The notes under the pieces: model-generated
Told to the model about the DNA's origin: nothing
Database searches by the model: none
The model's input: the letters and a program-made list of their open reading frames with translations, nothing else
Assembly (NCBI GenBank): GCA_031256955.1
Contig: JAIRPP010000016.1
Coordinates: forward strand, 124,001-188,000
DNA from: Candidatus Methanoplasma sp.
GTDB lineage: Archaea > Thermoplasmatota > Thermoplasmata > Methanomassiliicoccales > Methanomethylophilaceae
Direction of reading: 5' to 3'
Length of the DNA: 64,000 nt
Translations under genes and position numbers: made by a program
In this document: one piece after another, positions 49,616-56,861 of the stretch
Layout: each line of letters opens with the position of its first letter
Numbering within the stretch: position 1 is the stretch's first letter

Positions 49616-50716
49616 TCACCTCTTCACGATTATCGTGAGGACGTCCTCGTCCTCCACCACGTGGTCCATGCCGACCGTCTGCCCCGGGAACTTCGCGCTC
49701 GCGCCCCAGACCATGGCGTACCTGAAGTTGTTCTTGAAGTCCCGGTGTATGACCTCGCACACCTCGCCGACGGTGTTGCCCTTCTTGACGATGAGCGGCT
49801 CCGCCATGTCCGCCTCCTGCCCCTGGGGCTTGAGGTATATGCGGATCATCTCGATGGTGTCGTACAGGGTCTGCTTGAGGTCGTCCATCCCCATGCCCGT
49901 GGCGGCGGACACCGGGACGGTGACGTGGTCCGAGTGCATCTTCTGGACCGCCTCCAGCTGCCCGGGCTTGGCCAGGTCGACCTTGTTGATCGCCATGACC
50001 GCCTTTATGTACACCCTGTTGCCGGCCAGCACGTCCAGCATCTGCTCCACGTCTATGTCCTCCCTCACCACAACCGTCGCGTTGATGTGCCCGTAGGCGG
50101 AGGTCATCTCCCTGATCGTGTCCACGTCTATCTTGGTGAGCTTCACCGTCGGCTTCACCAGTATCCCGCCCTGCCCCGACGGGGTTATGACCACATCCGG
50201 CTTGGACTGGTTGAGGCGTATCGCCGCGTTGTACAGCTCCTTCATCAGGACGTTCATGTTCGGGTTGAAGATGTCCACCACCATCAGGATCACGTCGGCC
50301 GCCCTGGCGGCCGCTATGACCTCCCTCCCCCTGCCCTTGCCGCGGGACGCGTCCTTTATGAGCCCGGGCATGTCCAGGATCTGTATCTTGGCGTGGTTGT
50401 ACTCCAGAACCCCGGGGACCACGTCCAGCGTGGTGAAGTGGTACGCGCCCACCTCGGACTTCGCCCCGGTGAGCTGGTTCAGCAGCGTGGACTTCCCCAC
50501 GGAGGGGAACCCGACCAGGGCGACGGTGGCGTTCCCGGCCTTCTTGACGTAGAAACCCTTGACGGGGCCCTTGGACGCCTTCCTCTTCTCGTCCTCGGCG
50601 GACAGCTTGGCTATCTTGGCCTTGAGCTTGCCTATGTGGGACTCGGTGGCTTTGTTGTACTTGGTGTTGGATATCTGGTCCTCCAGCTCTTTGATCTGAT
50701 CCTCGATGGTGGCCAT
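49616..50716 (-). CDS. DRG-family GTPase with TGS domain
   Basis: A 366-residue developmentally-regulated-GTP-binding-type protein found in all archaea and eukaryotes and tied to ribosomes. An N-terminal coiled coil (residues 4-45) precedes the G domain: G1 GFPSVGKSTLL, G3 DMPGL, G4 NKVD. A TGS domain closes the chain (AEPLIVKKGNTVGEV...). Alone between tyrA and a divergent membrane-protein gene. Confidence 0.94.
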   Translation of the reverse strand: MATIEDQIKELEDQISNTKYNKATESHIGKLKAKIAKLSAEDEKRKASKGPVKGFYVKKAGNATVALVGFPSVGKSTLLNQLTGAKSEVGAYHFTTLDVVPGVLEYNHAKIQILDMPGLIKDASRGKGRGREVIAAARAADVILMVVDIFNPNMNVLMKELYNAAIRLNQSKPDVVITPSGQGGILVKPTVKLTKIDVDTIREMTSAYGHINATVVVREDIDVEQMLDVLAGNRVYIKAVMAINKVDLAKPGQLEAVQKMHSDHVTVPVSAATGMGMDDLKQTLYDTIEMIRIYLKPQGQEADMAEPLIVKKGNTVGEVCEVIHRDFKNNFRYAMVWGASAKFPGQTVGMDHVVEDEDVLTIIVKR

Positions 50717-50847
50717 GACATCCTCCCTCCCCTCTGATGGACAAGCCGTATATATTCTTTGATAGGTTTAGACGGCGAAAATGGCCTCGCCCGCGCGGAT
50801 CCCGCCGTCCGCGATACGTTTTAATCGGGGGACCGTATGGAGGGTGC

Positions 50848-51903
50848 ATGGATCCGGCGACGGAATCGGGTTTTGGCGGAAAGATATGGGCCATAGGCCC
50901 GAAGAGGATCGCCCTCACGGCGGCGGCGTTCGCCTTCGCGCTGCTCCTCACGCTGTTCGGATTCAGCGCGAGCTGCTTCGGCATGCTGATAATCGCAGTC
51001 ATACTGTACATGGCCCCGCGCCTGATGAGGGTGGGCGGGATGAGGTTCATGGCGGCCTTCGGCGCGGTGTTCGCGGCCGCGGCCATACTGATCGGGGGCC
51101 TCGCGATGGCGCCGGGGTACGTGAGCGAGATAGACGGGGACCCGCCCGACGGCGACTGGTTCAAGAACGTCAGGTTCGAATGCTCGGAAGGCGAGGTCAG
51201 GATCTCCGCCGACGTCGTCGGAGACGTTAGCAAGGTTGCGTTCTTCTACGGCGCGGTCGAGGGCATAGGGTTCAGGTCCATATACGGGACTCAGGGCGAG
51301 AAGGCCGATCTGGAGGTTTCCGACGGCAAGGCCTCGGGGACCGTGACCCTGGACAAGGGCAAGCTGTACGTGGGGCACGTGGGCGCCCTGAAGGAGGACG
51401 GGGGCGCGGACCCCGACCGCAGGAGCTACGACGCGGCCCTGACGGGGGCGTACTCGGGGAGCGTTTCCTCCCTGTCCCTGTACGGGTGCGCCGTGGCCAC
51501 GATCTACGTCATGATATTCTACTTCATGATCCTGGTCTTCTCGGCGTTCATGAGGTCCAGGCTGGAGAAGACCCGCGAGATGCTGGAGAGCCAGGGGCGC
51601 CTGTACCCGCAGGGGCACGGCAGGTGCTCCGAGTGCGGGTCCATAGTCCTGCCCGGAGAAGTCGTCTGCAAGAAGTGCGGGGCGTACATAGACCGCCCGG
51701 ACGAGATGAAGCCCGACAAGAAGGAGTATTTCGAATGCTCCGAGTGCGGCGCGGAGGTCCCGGAAGACGCGGCGAAGTGCCCGAGGTGCGGAGTCTCCTT
51801 CGACGAGGGCGAGGAGGACGAGACGAAGGAGTGCCCGGAGTGCCTGGCGCTGATCCACGCCTCGTACACGTTCTGCCCCATGTGCGGCGCGAACTTCAAG
51901 TGA
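50848..51903 (+). CDS. Membrane protein with three C-terminal zinc ribbons
   Basis: A 351-residue protein I cannot assign to a named family. Two or three hydrophobic helices lie near residues 15-85, an extracytoplasmic beta-rich stretch follows (about 90-200), then one more helix (about 210-235), and a cytoplasmic tail with three CxxC...CxxC zinc ribbons (CSECGSIV...CKKCG, CSECGAEV...CPRCG, CPECLALI...CPMCG). Start ATG 50848, with TTTTAATC about 25 bases before it, again a leaderless arrangement. The tail suggests nucleic-acid or protein binding at the membrane. Confidence 0.75.
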   Translation: MDPATESGFGGKIWAIGPKRIALTAAAFAFALLLTLFGFSASCFGMLIIAVILYMAPRLMRVGGMRFMAAFGAVFAAAAILIGGLAMAPGYVSEIDGDPPDGDWFKNVRFECSEGEVRISADVVGDVSKVAFFYGAVEGIGFRSIYGTQGEKADLEVSDGKASGTVTLDKGKLYVGHVGALKEDGGADPDRRSYDAALTGAYSGSVSSLSLYGCAVATIYVMIFYFMILVFSAFMRSRLEKTREMLESQGRLYPQGHGRCSECGSIVLPGEVVCKKCGAYIDRPDEMKPDKKEYFECSECGAEVPEDAAKCPRCGVSFDEGEEDETKECPECLALIHASYTFCPMCGANFK

Positions 51904-51964
51904 CCGCCCGCGGGGGAGGCGCGCCCCGCGGGGCGCGCCTGCCCGCCATGGGATCGTTTCCGTG

Positions 51965-52008
51965 TATATCCGAAACATCAGTAATTTTATATCCTGAGTT
52001 TCGGATAT
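51965..52008. repeat. Repeat pair and inverted repeat upstream of DUF4143 ATPase 3, 23-bp step
   Basis: TATATCC occurs at 51965 and again at 51988, exactly 23 bp apart. Superimposed is a perfect 11-bp inverted repeat, ATATCCGAAAC (51966-51976) and GTTTCGGATAT (51998-52008), whose right arm runs into the start codon of the ATPase gene. It lies where the promoter and start are expected. Fewer units than the arrays of ATPases 1, 2 and 4, but the 23-bp step is the same as in array 2. Confidence 0.75.
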
Positions 52009-53230
52009 GCTCCGCATGCCTGTTCTAGACACGCCCCGCCCGCGCTATCTCTCCCGAGTCATGCCGTTCGCGGGGAACGGAAACGCGAAGGTCCTCATCG
52101 GGATCAGGAGGAGCGGCAAATCCACGCTCCTCAGGATGATGGCGGACTCCATGGGCCCGGGGATCGACGCCGTGTTCCTGGACATGGAGAGGTGGCAGAA
52201 CAGGAGCTACCGCGACCCCGATGCGCTATACGGTCTGATCTCGGGGTCTCTGGCCGGCGGCGGGCGCGGCTGCCTCTTCATCGACGAGGTGCAGGACGTG
52301 CGCGAATGGGAGTCGGTGATAAGGTCTCTGATAGCCGAGCGCCGCTGCGACGTCTATCTCTCGGGATCCAACTCGCGCCTGCTCTCCGGGGAGTTCGCCA
52401 CGTTCCTCAGCGGGAGGGTCAACGCGCTGGACGTCTTCACCCTGACCTTCTCGGAATGCCTCGAGTTCGAGGAGGCGTACAGGGGGCCCGCCGACCGCGA
52501 GGCGGTCTTCGACAAGTTCCTGCGCTTCGGCGGCTTCCCGAACGTCTGGCGCAACGACTATGCGGAATCCCAGGCGCACTCGGAGATATCGGACATAACG
52601 GACGCCATCATCAAGAGGGACATAGCGGACAGGCACGGCGTCAGGAACACGGAGGTCCTCGACAGGATATTGAGCTTCATATGCGACAACGTGGGGAACC
52701 CGATGTCGGTCAACAACATATTCGCCTCGCTCCGCTCGGAGGACGGATCGATCGGAAGGGACATGGTGTACGACTACGTGGGCTATCTGGAGGAATCGTG
52801 CCTCATAGTCAAAGCCCCGGCGTACGACGTCAAGGGCAGGAAGCATCTGACTTCGAAATACAAGTACTACCTCTCCGACATCGGGATAAAAAGCGCCCGC
52901 CTGGGCTTCAGGCCGGACGACATATCGGGCTACATGGAGAACATCCTGTACCTGGAGCTCCGCAGCAGGGGGTACGACGTATGGGTCGGGGACTGCGACG
53001 GGAGAGCGATAGACCTCGTGGGCGAGATGAACGGGAAGAAGGTGTACGTCCAGGCGACATCCGAGCTCAGCGGCGAAGAAACGGTTAGAAGGGAGTTCGG
53101 GAGCCTGAGGGGGATCGATGACAACCATCCGAAGTACGTGGTCACCCTGAGGGACGGCCCCTTGAACGCGGACATCGACGGGATAAGGTGCCGCAGGCTG
53201 ATCGACTTCCTGGAGATGAGGGAGTTCTGA
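52007..53230 (+). CDS. AAA ATPase with DUF4143 region (locus 3)
   Basis: A 407-residue ATPase of the AAA_14/DUF4143 type. Walker A is IRRSGKSTLL at about residue 34, Walker B GCLFIDEVQ, sensor VYLSGSNS, mid-protein motif FRFGGFPNVW-like (LRFGGFPNVW), and a C-terminal nuclease-like IDLVGEMNGKKVYVQATSEL. The ATG at 52007 overlaps the inverted repeat; ATG 52016 is also possible. It is convergent with the frameshifted fourth member at 53246. Confidence 0.9.
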   Translation: MLRMPVLDTPRPRYLSRVMPFAGNGNAKVLIGIRRSGKSTLLRMMADSMGPGIDAVFLDMERWQNRSYRDPDALYGLISGSLAGGGRGCLFIDEVQDVREWESVIRSLIAERRCDVYLSGSNSRLLSGEFATFLSGRVNALDVFTLTFSECLEFEEAYRGPADREAVFDKFLRFGGFPNVWRNDYAESQAHSEISDITDAIIKRDIADRHGVRNTEVLDRILSFICDNVGNPMSVNNIFASLRSEDGSIGRDMVYDYVGYLEESCLIVKAPAYDVKGRKHLTSKYKYYLSDIGIKSARLGFRPDDISGYMENILYLELRSRGYDVWVGDCDGRAIDLVGEMNGKKVYVQATSELSGEETVRREFGSLRGIDDNHPKYVVTLRDGPLNADIDGIRCRRLIDFLEMREF

Positions 53231-53245
53231 CGGCTCTGGCCCGAA

Positions 53246-54572
53246 TCATGGGGCCTCTCCGAAAGAGCCGTCGCCTCCGACGAAATCCCCTATCCTCCAG
53301 ACCAGCCACAGCGGCACGCTCAGCGCGCCGTTCTTCCCGGCGCCGCCCATGCTGGCCCTGACGGCGCATTCGGGGCCGTACAGCGAGACGTATCTGGACA
53401 GGGACTTGGATTTGGACCCCTCCTCCGCCTTCACTTCGATCGGGACCGCCTTCATGCCGAAATCCGCCACGAAGTCCACCTCGGCCACGCCGTCCGACCG
53501 CCGGTAATACGGCGCCTTCCCCAGAACCGGGAGCTCGTTGAGGACGTGGTTCTCCGCCATCGCCCCCTTGAAATGGGAATATCTGTCGCTCGCGTCGAAC
53601 ATGAACCCGGGCGCGACCCCGGACAGCCGCCTCAGCGGCCCCACGTCCGAGAAGTAGAGCTTGAACATGGATTCGTCGGAATACGCGGACAGGGGCGCGC
53701 CGGGCCTGGATAACCTGCAGATCTTGTGCGCGAGCCCTGCGGAAACCAGCCACTCCAGGGCGTTCTCCAGGTCCCTGGCCCTGGCCCCCTTCCTGACGTG
53801 GCCGAACATGAAGCGCCTGTTCTCCTTGGACAGCTGCCGCGGTATGGAGCGCCATATCTGCGTGAGGTCGTTCAGATCCCTGGCGGCGTGCTTGCTGAAA
53901 TCGTCCACGTAATCCCTGAGGATCGCGTCCTGCACCTCTTCCAGAGAGGCTATGTTCTTCGCCTCCACCCACTCCGCCACCGCCGCGGGCATGCCCCCGA
54001 CGACGTAGTAGGTCCTCAGGTATCCCCTGAGCTTCTCCTCCAGCGATTCGGGGACGGGGTCTCCCAGGCTCTCAGATCGCGCAGATGCCCGCACAGCATC
54101 TCCTCCCCGTTGACCAGGAGGAACTCGCAGAAGCTCATGGGATAGAGGCGGATGCGGCTCACCTTCCCCACGGGAAAGGACTGGGGGCGCGAGAGCCTCA
54201 CGCCCAGGAGGGATCCGGCGCAACCGCGTGGTGCTCCGGGGCGTTCTCGCAGAAGCACTTCAGAGAGGTCAGCGCGCGGCCGCAGAACTGTATCTCGTCG
54301 AAGGACACGAGGGTCTCCCCGGGGATTATGGGCTTTCCGCGGAGCAGGCTCAGCTCGCTCACTATGCGGTGCGGGTCGAGGTCGCTGTCGAAATGTGACG
54401 AGAGGCTCCTGTCGTCCTCGAAGTTGAAGTACGCCACATCGCCGTAGCTGTCCCTGCCGAACTCCCGGATCAGGTACGTCTTCCCGCACTGCCTGACCCC
54501 CTCGACGATGAGGGGCTTCCTCCGGGGGCTGTCCTTCCACTCAGAAAGCCTGTCGTAGGCGACCCTGCGCAT
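53246..54572 (-). pseudogene. AAA ATPase with DUF4143 region (locus 4), two frameshifts
   Basis: The coding signal runs from ATG 54572 to the TGA at 53246 but in three frames. Frame 1 (54572 to about 54215) holds Walker A GVRQCGKTYLI and Walker B VSFDEIQ and ends at PEHH. Frame 2 (about 54214-54075) continues SLLGVRLSRPQSFPVGKVSR...LYPMSFCEFLLVNGEE. Frame 3 (about 54070 on) has RTYYVVGGMPAAVAEW and the nuclease-like EVDFVADFGMKAVPIEVKAEEG. Each break loses or gains one base. This is a decaying gene unless the breaks are sequencing errors. Closest in layout to the protein at 941. Confidence 0.88.
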
Positions 54573-54608
54573 GCGTTTCTCATCCGCAGAGGCGTATTCA
54601 AATCTGGC

Positions 54609-54692
54609 TCACAAAAAAGCTAACGAATAATCTGGAGATCCTGCACATTTTCCTAACGAATGTTTGAGAGAAAATGCACATTTTCCTAACGA
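54609..54692. repeat. Phased repeat array upstream of DUF4143 ATPase 4, period 33 bp
   Basis: TGCACATTTTCCTAACGA is exact at 54642 and 54675, 33 bp apart; a third copy 33 bp closer to the gene, at 54609, keeps only the CTAACGA end. It begins 37 bp before the start codon of the broken ATPase gene. The period equals that of array 1 although the unit sequence differs. Confidence 0.82.
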
Positions 54693-54777
54693 GAGGATCG
54701 ATGCGGAAACGCGCGTCGCCCGCGTCCGTGCGCGCGTAGCGATCCCGCGGATGCGCGCGGGCGGCGTGTGTGTTGAG

Positions 54778-54851
54778 CGGGCCCGCCGGGATTCGAACCC
54801 GGGTCTAGAGCTCCGGAGGCTCCTATGCTATCCAAGCTATACCACAGGCCC
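54778..54851 (-). tRNA. tRNA-Arg (anticodon CCG)
   Basis: A 74-nt cloverleaf: acceptor GGGCCTG pairs with CGGGCCC, discriminator G; anticodon stem GGAGC/GCTCT with loop CTCCGGA, giving anticodon CCG; T arm CCGGG-TTCGAAT-CCCGG. It reads the arginine codon CGG. The 3' CCA is not encoded. Confidence 0.95.
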
Positions 54852-54962
54852 GTGGTTGATTGAAAACGGAGTTCGGACGGTATCGTCTGCCGGGGCCTCG
54901 CGGCCCCGGCGATCCTGAGGCTCTGTCTTGAGAGGGAGAGAGCCGAATGAAGACCCGCCCGG

Positions 54963-55160
54963 TCAGTCTTTCTTGCTGAACTCGGTGTAGCCGCACTTCC
55001 CGCAGGACACGCGGTCCTTGTGGGCGGCCATGAACACGCCCGGCCCGCACTTGGGGCACACGGGCTTGGTCCTGGAGATCTTCCCGCCGTCCGTGCTGTA
55101 CGAGTCGCCCTTGCTCCGGGCCTTCTTCTTTTCCTTCTTCGCAGGTGCTTTCGCCGCCAT
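54963..55160 (-). CDS. rps27ae: Ribosomal protein S27ae (eS31)
   Basis: A 65-residue small-subunit protein: basic N-terminus, then a zinc finger [10 protein letters not shown]...CGKCGYTEF. It is the normal last gene of the archaeal rpoE-spt4-rps24e cluster. Start ATG 55160; an ATG at 55166 that shares its A with the rps24e stop would add two residues. Confidence 0.93.
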   Translation of the reverse strand: MAAKAPAKKEKKKARSKGDSYSTDGGKISRTKPVCPKCGPGVFMAAHKDRVSCGKCGYTEFSKKD

Positions 55161-55165
55161 GAACA

Positions 55166-55480
55166 TCACTCCTTCGCCGGGGGCTTATAGGCGTTCTCGT
55201 CCACTATCCCGTTCCTCTTGAGCTTGTACTCGGGCTCGTAGGCGAGGACGGACTTCTTGTCCTTGTACACCTTGGCGTACCCTTTGGACTTGCCTATCCC
55301 ATAGACGGACTCTATGCGGTCCACGACCACCAGGTCCCTCTTAGACTTCTCTCTCTTCGCTATCTCCTCTGCGACGGCGTTCCTTCCGGGCGTCGTCTCG
55401 CCGACGTGGTCTATGGTGAAATAGACCTCCGCGCGGTCCTGCAGGGGGTTCTCTTTCTTTTCCGTTATCTCTATCTTCAT
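55166..55480 (-). CDS. rps24e: Ribosomal protein S24e
   Basis: A 104-residue protein with the S24e core ([36 protein letters not shown]). It binds the small ribosomal subunit. The ATG at 55480 overlaps the stop of the dephospho-CoA kinase gene (ATGA). Confidence 0.94.
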   Translation of the reverse strand: MKIEITEKKENPLQDRAEVYFTIDHVGETTPGRNAVAEEIAKREKSKRDLVVVDRIESVYGIGKSKGYAKVYKDKKSVLAYEPEYKLKRNGIVDENAYKPPAKE

Positions 55481-55992
55481 TCCAACTCCTCCGTCATTCT
55501 CATGAGCGACCGAGCTTCCTCTCTGACGGCCTCGTCCGTGGTGACGACCATCATCCCCTTCCCGGGCCAGCCGTAGACTATGTTCGTGCCGTCCGGCGAC
55601 AGGAGGATGCACGGTATAACCGCGAGGTCCTCTTCGCCTTCGACGCGTATCAGCCTCTCTTTCCCGGTCAAAGCGTTTTCCACGGCCGCGAAGAGCTCCG
55701 CGGTTATGGTTCCCGCGGGGTTCCTCACGGTAGCCGGCTCCCGCCCCTCGGCGCGGACCAGATCGGCGAACCGGGTCATCCCGCGCCTCTCCGTCATCCC
55801 GTCGTATATGGACAGGTCCGGCACTATGCCGTGCTCCCTCGCCGCGAGCGATACCACGTCGCCCACGGTTATGAGTTTGCGTTTGGTGTCAATAGATGAC
55901 AGTCCTTCTTCGCTCAGGGCCTTTCCCAGCGGGGCCTGGAAGAACTCCCTCTTGGATTCGGGAACCCTCCTGTCCGCGCCGGCCATGCTCAT
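55477..55992 (-). CDS. GTP-dependent dephospho-CoA kinase (DUF359)
   Basis: A 171-residue protein of the DUF359 family, the archaeal enzyme that makes CoA from dephospho-CoA using GTP. GDVVSLAA, NPAGTITAEL, RVEGEEDLAVIPCILLSPDG and VYGWPGKGMMVV are the conserved blocks. In many archaea it sits, as here, between spt4 and rps24e. Start ATG 55992 overlaps the spt4 stop; 55986 is possible. Confidence 0.9.
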   Translation of the reverse strand: MSMAGADRRVPESKREFFQAPLGKALSEEGLSSIDTKRKLITVGDVVSLAAREHGIVPDLSIYDGMTERRGMTRFADLVRAEGREPATVRNPAGTITAELFAAVENALTGKERLIRVEGEEDLAVIPCILLSPDGTNIVYGWPGKGMMVVTTDEAVREEARSLMRMTEELE

Positions 55993-56180
55993 CTGACCTT
56001 CAGAGCGTATTTGCCGTTTGCGGCTATCCCCATCTTGCGGGCGATGTCGGACTTCTCGAAGTCCACCACCGCCACCAGGCCCTGCCATTCCTTGGAGGTC
56101 TGGCCCCCGCACCTCGGGCACGTGTCGCCCTCCGTGACGAAATAGCACTGCTTGCACGCCCTGTACGAAGGCCCCGCCAT
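55989..56180 (-). CDS. spt4: Transcription elongation factor Spt4
   Basis: A 63-residue zinc-finger protein (CKQCYFVT...CPRCGG) that pairs with Spt5 to make RNA polymerase processive. It was formerly annotated as RNA polymerase subunit E''. Overlaps both neighbours by single-base or four-base junctions. Confidence 0.94.
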   Translation of the reverse strand: MAGPSYRACKQCYFVTEGDTCPRCGGQTSKEWQGLVAVVDFEKSDIARKMGIAANGKYALKVR

Positions 56181-56758
56181 CAGGCCTCACCTTTCTGGGG
56201 CTGCTGCTGCCTGTTCTTCCGGTCCTCCTCCAGCCACTGGAGCTTCCCGAGCCCGGGCTGGCGCATGGTGAGGCCGATCTTGCTGTCCTGGGGGTTCTTC
56301 TCGTTCAGGTCCACGCTGACTATCCTCGCCCTGACGACGTCGCCGACGGCGAGCGCCCTGTTGGTGTCCTTCCCGACGAGCCTCTGGTTCGCCTCGTCTA
56401 TGTCGACGCGGTCGTCCATGACCTGGCTTATGTGGAGCAGGCCGTCCAGCGGCCCGAACCTCACGAACGCGCCGAACTTGAGGATCTCCACCACTTCGCC
56501 CTCGATGATCTCGTTGTCCCTCGGCTTGAACGAGATCTGCTCGTATCTGACCGCCTGGTACACCGCCCCGTCCCCGTGCACTATGCGCCCGGGGCCTACG
56601 GCCCTGACGTTCCTTATGAGCACGGTGAGGGCCTTGTCCTCCCCCAGCCTGCCCTCGAAGGAATCCCACGTGAGGGCGTCCACTACCTTCCCGATGTCCT
56701 CGTCGAGCTTCGCCGGCGGGATGCGGACCACCCTCTCGGCTTCTGTTAACACATACAT
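56180..56758 (-). CDS. rpo7: RNA polymerase subunit Rpo7 (RpoE')
   Basis: A 192-residue subunit with the N-terminal tip domain (MYVLTEAERVVRIPP) and a C-terminal S1 domain (IIEGEVVEILKFGAFVRFGPLDGLLHISQ). It forms the stalk of archaeal RNA polymerase with Rpo4. First gene of the cluster; upstream lies a TATA-like TTATATAA (about 56793-56802). Confidence 0.95.
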   Translation of the reverse strand: MYVLTEAERVVRIPPAKLDEDIGKVVDALTWDSFEGRLGEDKALTVLIRNVRAVGPGRIVHGDGAVYQAVRYEQISFKPRDNEIIEGEVVEILKFGAFVRFGPLDGLLHISQVMDDRVDIDEANQRLVGKDTNRALAVGDVVRARIVSVDLNEKNPQDSKIGLTMRQPGLGKLQWLEEDRKNRQQQPQKGEA

Positions 56759-56825
56759 GGCGGATCCTCTTGAATGCAGGGAGTATGGCTCCCTTATATA
56801 AATCCATTCGTAGGCGCGATTATAG

Positions 56826-56854
56826 AAAAAAATGGGAAGCGGGCCGGCGCCCGC
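56826..56854 (-). terminator. Hairpin and T-run after hppA
   Basis: GCGGGC (56839-56844) and GCCCGC (56849-56854) form a six-pair stem with a four-base loop, followed on the minus strand by CCATTTTTTTC. ATCCAAACG precedes it, close to the stop of the pyrophosphatase gene. Confidence 0.7.
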
Positions 56855-56861
56855 GTTTGGA

